64,000 nucleotides of DNA, taken from the NCBI GenBank assembly GCA_021234155.1, contig JAJEKV010000017.1, positions 17,370,372-17,434,371 of the forward strand, in the 5' to 3' direction. The translations under genes and the position numbers were made by a program. This document shows, in pieces, positions 57,621 through 64,000 of the stretch (its first letter is position 1; every line of letters starts with the position of its first letter). This stretch comes from Isoetes taiwanensis. Lineage: Eukaryota; Streptophyta; Lycopodiopsida; Isoetales; Isoetaceae. Under the pieces are notes generated by a model, which was not told where the DNA came from, made no database searches, and worked only from the letters and a program-made list of their open reading frames with translations.

Positions 57621-58054
57621 ACCATATGTGCATGCATTGTAATGACCTGGCTGCCTAAATATCATTGACACACTTGAATTCACCTCTGGCATGGACTTGT
57701 GCAAGTCTTCATGTGCATGAATCTGGTGTTAGGAAGCACATTATTTAGAATTCAGTTGAATTGAATTGAATCGATTTTTATCGTCCTAGGGACACCAAAA
57801 GGTCAAAGTCATGGTGGATTCAAAAAAAACTTTTCTCTTGCTTGCATCACACAGACACCAGTATCATTTAGTATGCACTTATATGATCACAAACTTCAAC
57901 ATCCCTAAACTATGATAAGACCCTAAACTACCATACCCAAGGCACGGGTTTCAAGTCTTGTTCTGAAAGTGGCCATGATCATTGGAAAGTTAATGGGGTT
58001 CAAGGATGTACAATGGTGGGGGGTCCCATTGCATGTCTGTCCCATGTGTTTTGG
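57621..58054. other. No recognised gene
   Basis: Nothing identifiable lies between the repeat and the microsatellite. Confidence 0.4.
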
Positions 58055-58178
<124 letters not shown>

Positions 58179-58310
58179 AGCACAATAACATGGGGTTTTC
58201 TTTGCGTTGTGTGTTTTTAAGTATGATTTTACTATGATTTGGTTGATGTATTCGTTTGACTGTACTAAATAATATTTCTAGAGTGCACGTTTTCTTGGCC
58301 GTTGATTTCC

Positions 58311-58760
58311 AAAAAAAAAAAAAAAAAAAAAAGTGTGGTTGTATGTGAATATTAGATAAAGGCTAAGAAAAGAGAGATTGTGTGTTTGTATGTGAATATT
58401 AGATAAAGGCTTGGCTGATTTGGTGATGGCGCCGCGCCTCTCACTGGAGCTAGGGCTTTGGCGCTGCTTCAGTCTTAGATATCTCCCTCCTCGGGTGTCC
58501 ATTTCGAGCGATTTTTGGTGCTTTGGAAAGCCCTTGCAGTAAACAACTTTCTAAAGATGTATGGCATCAGGTAATTTTCTCTCTACTTCAATCCCGGAAT
58601 TGGGATAATCTATTTTGGCTTTTATGGTTACCGTCAGTTTTGGCGTTGCTTCGATCTTAGATATCTCCCACTTCGGAGTATGGCATCACGTGGTTTTCTT
58701 TGTAATTCAGTCCCGTAATTGGGATCATGCATTTCGGCCTCCATGGTCTATCTAAGATGC
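58311..58760. repeat. A22 run and two short direct duplications
   Basis: A22 at 58,311-58,332 is followed by two copies of GTATGTGAATATTAGATAAAG (58,341-58,361 and 58,388-58,408). A second direct repeat covers about 58,455-58,630 and 58,640-58,750. Its shared phrases include TTTTGGCG.TGCTTC, TCTTAGATATCTCCC, ATGGCATCA and GGAATTGGGAT. A 38-codon frame from ATG 58,428 (MAPRLSLELGLWRC) is too short to assign. Confidence 0.65.
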
Positions 58761-59339
58761 TTGTCGCATTCAAATGTCTCAGAGTGATCAGGTTTGGCAT
58801 ATGCTGAAGTGATCAGGTTTGACATGTGCAGTGCTGAATAAAGCTTCTTGGTTTAAAACTGTTTGCTTTGTTAAAATTTTAAAATTTATTTGATGGAAAT
58901 CAATGGCTGGCTTCTGCATGACACATGGTACTCTTCCCATCCTTGCAGTTTGCAAGGGCTTGGTATACAAAGGAGATTTTTGCAATGTGAAGCTTAATTG
59001 GTCAATGACGTCTCTTGTACCAAGCTTGTAAACTATGATGGTTTTTAATGCCAATAGTTCTCTTAAATGTTATATTTTGACATTGATATTCAAATGTTAT
59101 ATTTCTGAATTTGGAAACCAAGTGTGGATGTATTATGATTAACCCTTAAATATGGGCCGTGTAAAACTTCAATGTCAAACTTGCAAAACTATTTCTTATT
59201 GCTCGGGATATCTTTCTTATTGTTTCTTTCCTGTATTTCATTGTTTTATTTATAAATTATATTGTTTCTTTGCTTATTCTAGTATTTTCATGGCTATTTT
59301 TGTATATCTACATATACCCTTTTCTTTAGTGGTTCTCAA
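58761..59339. other. No recognised gene
   Basis: The interval is AT-rich, with a hydrophobic frame at 59,152-59,421 that reads like translated low-complexity DNA. It leads into the truncated LINE. Confidence 0.4.
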
Positions 59340-60020
59340 GTTGGGATGTACATGCAAACAGATGCGTGCAGGTATGGACAAAGAAGGATCACAATGCACT
59401 AAAGCTATACCTAGATGCTAGTTTCCTATGCAATCTCTGGGATGCAGATACTCTGACACGTTAAGATGGCACACTATCAGCAGCAAGTCAATTCTATGCT
59501 CACGAGAGGCCCACATCAGTACTTGTGCACCCATTTGCCCATGAAGAAGCGCAGACTTATAGCTTCCATTTGCACGGGTGCACATCGTCTCTGCATTGAG
59601 ACAGGGCGTTGGACTCGGGAAGCACACGAGGATAGGCTTTGTCAGTGTTGCCACCAGGGCGATGAATGCCATGCCCTCTAGATCTGCCCAGCCTTTGCCC
59701 ATATCCGAGCACGGTATGTTTGGTTAGTTGTGCCTGACCAACTGCTGCATGAGTTATTGAATACGGCGTTTGTGGGCTTGTTGGGGTCATACCTCCAAGA
59801 GATTATGGATACACGGACTTAGTTGTGTCCTCCGGAACAGTATTGAATTGTCCTATACAATTGTACAGTATACCAGCATACTTATTACTGCTAAGATTTT
59901 TCCCTCAAAAACCCTTTGGGGCGTGGGTTTTTTAATCCTGACAGTAATACGCTTGCTGCTCTCTTTTTATTTGAGTCCCATAGGTCAATTGGTCTCCGTG
60001 GACGATAAAAGTTTATTCTA
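59340..60020 (+). mobile_element. 5'-truncated LINE, C-terminal and 3' end only
   Basis: The frame 59,466-59,681 gives MAHYQQQVNSMLTRGP, then RRLIASICTGAHRL, then the zinc finger EDRLCQCCHQGDECHAL; a stop and then ICPAFAHIRARY complete the Cys-Cys-His-Cys pattern. The block corresponds to IASIRTCAHHLRDEAGGW and C..C..GAIEDESH in the LINE at 5.7-8.05 kb, so both belong to one lineage. The frame is better preserved than in the 22 kb copies and gives the clearest view of the finger. It ends with the stem-loop (59,883-59,949) and the GAGTCCCATA..CAATTGGTCTCCGTGGAC block shared with the other copies. Confidence 0.75.
59883..59949 (+). ncRNA. Conserved stem-loop motif, locus 4 (UUUG loop), LINE 3' end
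   Basis: The outer stem TATTACTG (59,883-59,890) pairs perfectly with CAGTAATA (59,942-59,949). The middle helix is GATT/AATC. The apical hairpin is AAAACCC-TTTG-GGG. The length is 67 nt, as at 7,904-7,970, though the stem sequences differ. Confidence 0.65.
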
Positions 60021-60064
60021 TTCTAATTTATACACCACCTTTTCCTAGGTCCTAAAAGGGCCAA

Positions 60065-60180
60065 TTTTTTTTTTTTTTTTTTTGAATTAATACAAACCAT
60101 TACATCCAACACTTTAAAATTAAATTCCCCCTGAAACCCCCTTTGGTTTGGGTGCATATTCACACGGGGGTGAGGGCAGC
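60065..60180 (-). mobile_element. Poly(A)-ended short element
   Basis: On the minus strand the sequence reads CACCCCCGTGTGAATATGC, then CCCAAACCAAAG, then GGGGGAATTTAATTTTAAAG, then a tail ending ATTAATTC-A19 (T19 at 60,065-60,083 on the plus strand). The phrase GTGTGAATATGCACCCAAAC recurs in the opposite orientation at about 62,411-62,434. It is a dispersed retroposon fragment; the family is not identified. Confidence 0.5.
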
Positions 60181-61539
60181 GAGAGCCCCTAAAATTATAT
60201 AATACATATAAAATCAACACCATTTAGTATATTGCCTCAAACCTTATAGTATTTCGCAAACCTTGTCCATCAGTAGGCTCAGACCATTGGATGTCTGTTT
60301 CGGACGATCCCAACCATCATTAGATGCAACTCGTTTTTTAGTAAGTTTTAGTTAACTGTCAGTTTCAAATACACAATTAACCCAAAGTTTGTGAGGTGCA
60401 TTGTACACATGTATGGTACACATATATTGGCGTATATATTTGGGGCTCCTCGCCAACCGTTGGACGCCCTGCACAAATAGCAACAAAAACAACTAGGGGG
60501 TCGGGAGGTTTAATTTAATGGTTCAATTTCTTAATATGTTTGATGCCCCTTTCAATGGTTCAATGTGCTATATTAATATATTATTACTAATAAGCTACAT
60601 AATCTGCATGTAATTAATATAAATGTTGTAAATAAATATGTGAATGTTTTACGAAATATGTACGGAAATTTAAAAAAAAAAAAAACAAAGATGGCCTAGG
60701 GGTGTGCATGGGTCCAAAAATTGTTTTTTGGCCCTTTCGGAATAACACAAGCTCCATACTTAGAAAATGTTGCAATGGAACTACGTGGAGAATGGGTCAT
60801 GGGATATGAAATAATATTAATACAGTAAAGAACATGGGATACCGTATGTTGTAGAATAAAACGAAGTGTAAATACCCTAGTCGAGCACACGTCTTCTTCT
60901 TTGTTAGGTTGCCTTACAGCCTCAAATACCTTAGAAATATACCATGGCCTCCCAGACCATTGAAATATGCTTAGAGTCAAAGCAACTTTGTAGCAAGTAA
61001 TAAAACGAACAAATAAAGGAAAACAATAACAATCATGAATCTTACGCTTATATTACAAATTGACAAACAAATGTGTAAATAATAATAAAATGCATGCCAA
61101 TATGTATAATAATATTATTATGTATTCATGATACAAATTGGAATTATATTTCAAAACATCCTATAAGTAAGTTTATCCATTGGCAGCAAGTTAGCTTATT
61201 ACAACTTGCAAGTTTGATCTCTTGTGGAATAACCCTTGCCCAACACGCAAATCACAACTATGCGATCATACAGCTTGGCAAAACTTACTTCAAAGCTTTC
61301 TTCAGGTGGATACACATGACGAAGAGGCTTGCAAATTATGCTTTGAGAGATATATCCTTCTGTTCTTCTTTGAAAGACTAAAATACAACCAAAAGCAATG
61401 AGATTCTCATGAACATAGTACTGGACCTTGTTGACTGCATGAACACAGTATCACAGCTTGCTACTCGAGCATAATAAGCTATATCTTTTATGAACGGGGA
61501 TTTGTGAATTCTAGCTCTCATATAAACAAAGCTATTATG
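60181..61539. other. No recognised gene
   Basis: The interval is very AT-rich, with small frames only. I see no repeat array or RNA gene. Confidence 0.4.
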
Positions 61540-61972
61540 TGGAAAAATACAGGAGATTCCAGGGGGATTTGATATGGATATAATTCTTGAAACTATAGAC
61601 TATATCCCTACAACAATTCAATGGGTTGTTATAAAAAAACAATTGATTTAAGATAAAAAATAATCACGTTAGCTCACTGGTTAGATTGCTTAAAGTAGTC
61701 TTATTAGGACATTGGATTATTTTGGTAGAGATTTGAGCCCCCCTACTTCAAATTCTAAAACTTTAAGCGAAGCCGTATAAAGGCTTGATATACCATCATA
61801 ACTTTAGGCAAACTCGTATTTGACATCTCAAAATCATAGGTGCCCTCAATCATAAATGAGCATAAGCGAAACGAGAGGTGCCTAGAGGCTTCAACATATA
61901 AACTGGACCATAGGATCAACTGGATTCGACGATCGTAGTAGTCCAAGGCGCACCTCGCTTTAGAATATGTAG
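61540..61972 (+). mobile_element. tRNA-derived SINE-like element, copy A
   Basis: CGTTAGCTCACTGGTTAGA (from about 61,667) resembles a Pol III A box and GGTAGAGATTTGAGCCCC (about 61,724-61,741) a B box, the head of a tRNA-derived SINE. The body ends AAGGCGCACCTCGCTTTAGAATATGTA. Similarity to copy B extends about 120 bp to the left of the A box (AATTCAATGGGTTG.TATAAAAA), so the repeated unit is larger than a simple SINE or the two share flanks. No poly(A) tail is obvious. Confidence 0.55.
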
Positions 61973-62095
61973 CAAAATAACTACAATTTTACCGTGAAGA
62001 TGAATGTTGTATATCTCTTATATATGAAAATACCTATATGGCCATAAAAAGAAAGTAAGCAATGTCCCTTCATGGTGTTTACTAAAGGGACTCAA

Positions 62096-62156
62096 CATGC
62101 ATGCATTGCATGGCATGCATGAAAATGCATGCATTGTGTGCATGCATGCGTGCATA
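62096..62156. repeat. CATGCA cluster
   Basis: About 60 bp contain at least eight overlapping or adjacent CATGCA/TGCATG words. CATGCATG is the RY element bound by B3 factors of the ABI3/FUS3/LEC2 group. No gene start is evident nearby, so it may simply be a degenerate dinucleotide-type repeat. Confidence 0.6.
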
Positions 62157-62499
62157 CCAAAACCATAGGTAACTAACAAGAAATACAACACGTGCTCTAT
62201 AAATACTGTTGGCATACCCTCGCACAAATACAACATAATCATATGCAAACCATAGCAAAATGGCCGTATAATTATACATTTTACGCGACAAACCATTTTT
62301 TGTGATATTATAGGAATACCCCACAAACGAGGATCGCTATCTACGATCTACATCAAGGAATATTGAGTAAATATGCCCATCTGACAGCTCTCGATGCTCG
62401 GAGTAACCCCTGTGTGAATATGCACCCAAACCAAAGGAAATCATGATCAAAACTACAATGCAATCAACAAAGACATTCATTCAAATGATCTTTTGTACA

Positions 62500-62880
62500 T
62501 ATTCTAGACGAGGTGCGTCTTCGACTACCTCGATCGTCGGATCCACTGATCCTATAGTCCAGACTTCTGGGAGCCTCTGATCATTTAAAATTGGGAGCGC
62601 CAATCATTTTAAAAAATGAAATATGGGCTTGGCTAAGGATTTGGAGTATGAAATACGGGGACTCGAAACTCTACCAAAATAATTGAATATCCTAATTAGA
62701 ATGATATGGCCAACACAACTAGGGAGCTAACGCGAATATGCTTTTCTATTAAATCCATATTTTTTTTTTTATATCAACCCATTCAATTCTCTTAGGGGTA
62801 TGGCTTATGGTTCCAGAATGGTCATTTGTACATCCGTATTAAATTCCCCTGAGATCCCCTAGAATTGTACTGCATATTAG
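62500..62880 (-). mobile_element. tRNA-derived SINE-like element, copy B (inverted)
   Basis: On the minus strand the A-box-like CGCGTTAGCTCCCTAGTTG (around 62,735) and B-box-like GGTAGAGTTTCGAGTCCCC (around 62,665-62,683) match copy A. The end, GACGATCGAGGTAGTCGAAGACGCACCTCG (shown by its order), also matches. The two copies face each other across about 530 bp. Confidence 0.55.
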
Positions 62881-63099
62881 CTTGAGAATCGTCAATTTAG
62901 GCATAGATTTAGGCTCCTCAAGTTGCTTACTATTTCAAATTGGTTTTCTCACTCCAAATGACCTTATATATGATTAGAAATATATGTTTTGTGTATGCCC
63001 TATTGACCAAGTTAGGGTTAAATAATTACAAGACCATGAACCATGGTCTTAGATTAACCTTTTGCACATTAATTGTGTAATGATCACTATCAACGGATT

Positions 63100-64000
63100 T
63101 TGAACATTCCTCTTCCATCACAAAATTGAATAACCTTTAGATTTTCTCTGAACTGAGTAAACTTACCTGCTGCAAGTGCTTTTGTGAATATATCTGCCAC
63201 CTAATTTGCAGTGCCCAAATAAATCATTTGAATATAGCTCTTGTAGACAAATCTCTGAGTGTACTCAAATCAATGTGCTTTGTCTTTTCATGATCAACTG
63301 GGTTCTTCACAACAGCTATGCAACCTTGGCTATCTGTCATGATTTTTGTAGGGTTGCAAATAATTTAACTCTTTCAATAATCTCCTTAGCCAAGTTACCT
63401 CTTTTTCAACTAATGATGAGGCGGCATATCCAAAATTTCAACTCGATAATATAGCTATGGCACTTTGTTTTTTGCTATTCCAAGTAATAGGTTCTCCTGT
63501 TAAAAATTGCAACATAATCAGAAGTAGTTTTTCTGCAAGTAAGCTCAACACCCTACTCAGCATCTCTAGAAGCCTTCAATATCACGTTATACCATAATGC
63601 ATTGTACCTTCAAGGTATCTCAACACCCCTTTTCCAGCCATCCAATGTTCCTTTGTTGGATTATGATTTTTTTTGCTCAAAGTATTAACCACGTAAGAAA
63701 TGTCAGATCGAACATTGTTGAATAAGTACCAATAAAGGCTCTAAAAGGAATATGCTCCATATCTTGAGTTTGCTTTTCTGCCAACATCTTCCCATCAGCT
63801 AACTTGTGCCCTGAACTACGTAAACTTTATTACAGGTTTGCATCTAGTATTTTGAATTTTCTCATCATATTTTCAATGTGCTTACTTTGTTAAGAGTGAG
63901 CAACTTCTTATCTTTGTTTCTAACCACTTCAATTCTCCAAAACTGTTTTAGTTCATCTAGATCAGATGTTGGAAATCTTCCTTTGAGCATATGTTTGCAG
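63100..64000 (-). mobile_element. Ty1/copia Pol relic, RT end and RNase H
   Basis: Reading leftwards on the minus strand gives RFPTSDLDELKQF near the window edge and EVVRNKDKKLLTLN, then broken pieces equal to 'GVLRYLEGT..YGI' (near 63,610) and 'RKTTSDYV' (near 63,530). Next come AASSLVEKEVTWLRRL-type and CIAVVKNPVDHEKTKHID-type strings (near 63,280-63,410), the 'E.EY' and 'D(N).sA' regions of copia RNase H. Last is VADIFTKALAAGKF (near 63,170), the standard copia C-terminus. Each block is in a different frame, so the element is dead. It continues beyond the window. No LTR is visible to the left. Confidence 0.75.

Noticed and set aside
58278-58502. Minus-strand 74-codon frame with a poly-F run
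   Set aside because: The phenylalanines come from the A22 run read on the reverse strand.

Overview
This window is nuclear DNA from a land plant. It is AT-rich and repeat-dominated, with one confident host gene (SDH6), intron-split with GT..AG borders, and many decayed plant-type retroelements: L1, another LINE lineage, Ty1/copia, Ty3/gypsy, SINE-like elements and a TRIM. I cannot name the species. The SDH6 protein keeps the plant family's architecture but diverges a good deal in the membrane part, so a non-flowering lineage is possible; this is only an impression.

Layout. (1) 1-3.8 kb: an L1 reverse transcriptase on the minus strand, interrupted by a 0.67 kb insertion that ends in a structured hairpin and by a second insertion with a poly(A) tail. 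(2) 3.8-48.2 kb: two tandem copies of a ~22 kb unit (about 3,797-25,918 and 25,919-48,212). Each copy holds an L1 fragment, a 5'-truncated LINE with C-terminal zinc finger and structured 3' tail, a gag-like relic, a ~1 kb compound insertion, an L1 ORF1/ORF2 junction, a pair of ~1.1 kb repeats, a gypsy integrase relic, a foldback and a few unrecognised reading frames. (3) 48.2-52.4 kb: an L1 ORF1 relic and unassigned sequence. (4) 52.4-55 kb: a complete 557 bp TRIM retrotransposon whose two LTRs each carry a tRNA-Ala(UGC)-like gene, sitting 144 bp upstream of SDH6. (5) 55-64 kb: a diverged partial relative of the 22 kb unit, a (CTAT)31 microsatellite, a 5'-truncated LINE, an inverted SINE pair and a Ty1/copia relic.

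Three points stand out. First, the TRIM is built like Cassandra, which carries a 5S rRNA gene in its LTRs, but here the Pol III gene is a tRNA. Second, a 63-79 nt stem-loop with a covarying outer stem and changing apical tetraloops (GAAA, UUCG, UUUG) occurs at four independent loci, two of them at LINE 3' ends. Third, the two 22 kb copies differ mostly at CAG/CTG/CCG sites, in patches, while the sequence between those sites matches. That looks like consensus error at methylated CHG sites rather than evolution, so frameshifts in those patches should not be trusted.

There is no operon or pathway here. SDH6 is the only gene with a clear cellular role; the rest is mobile-element biology and segmental duplication.
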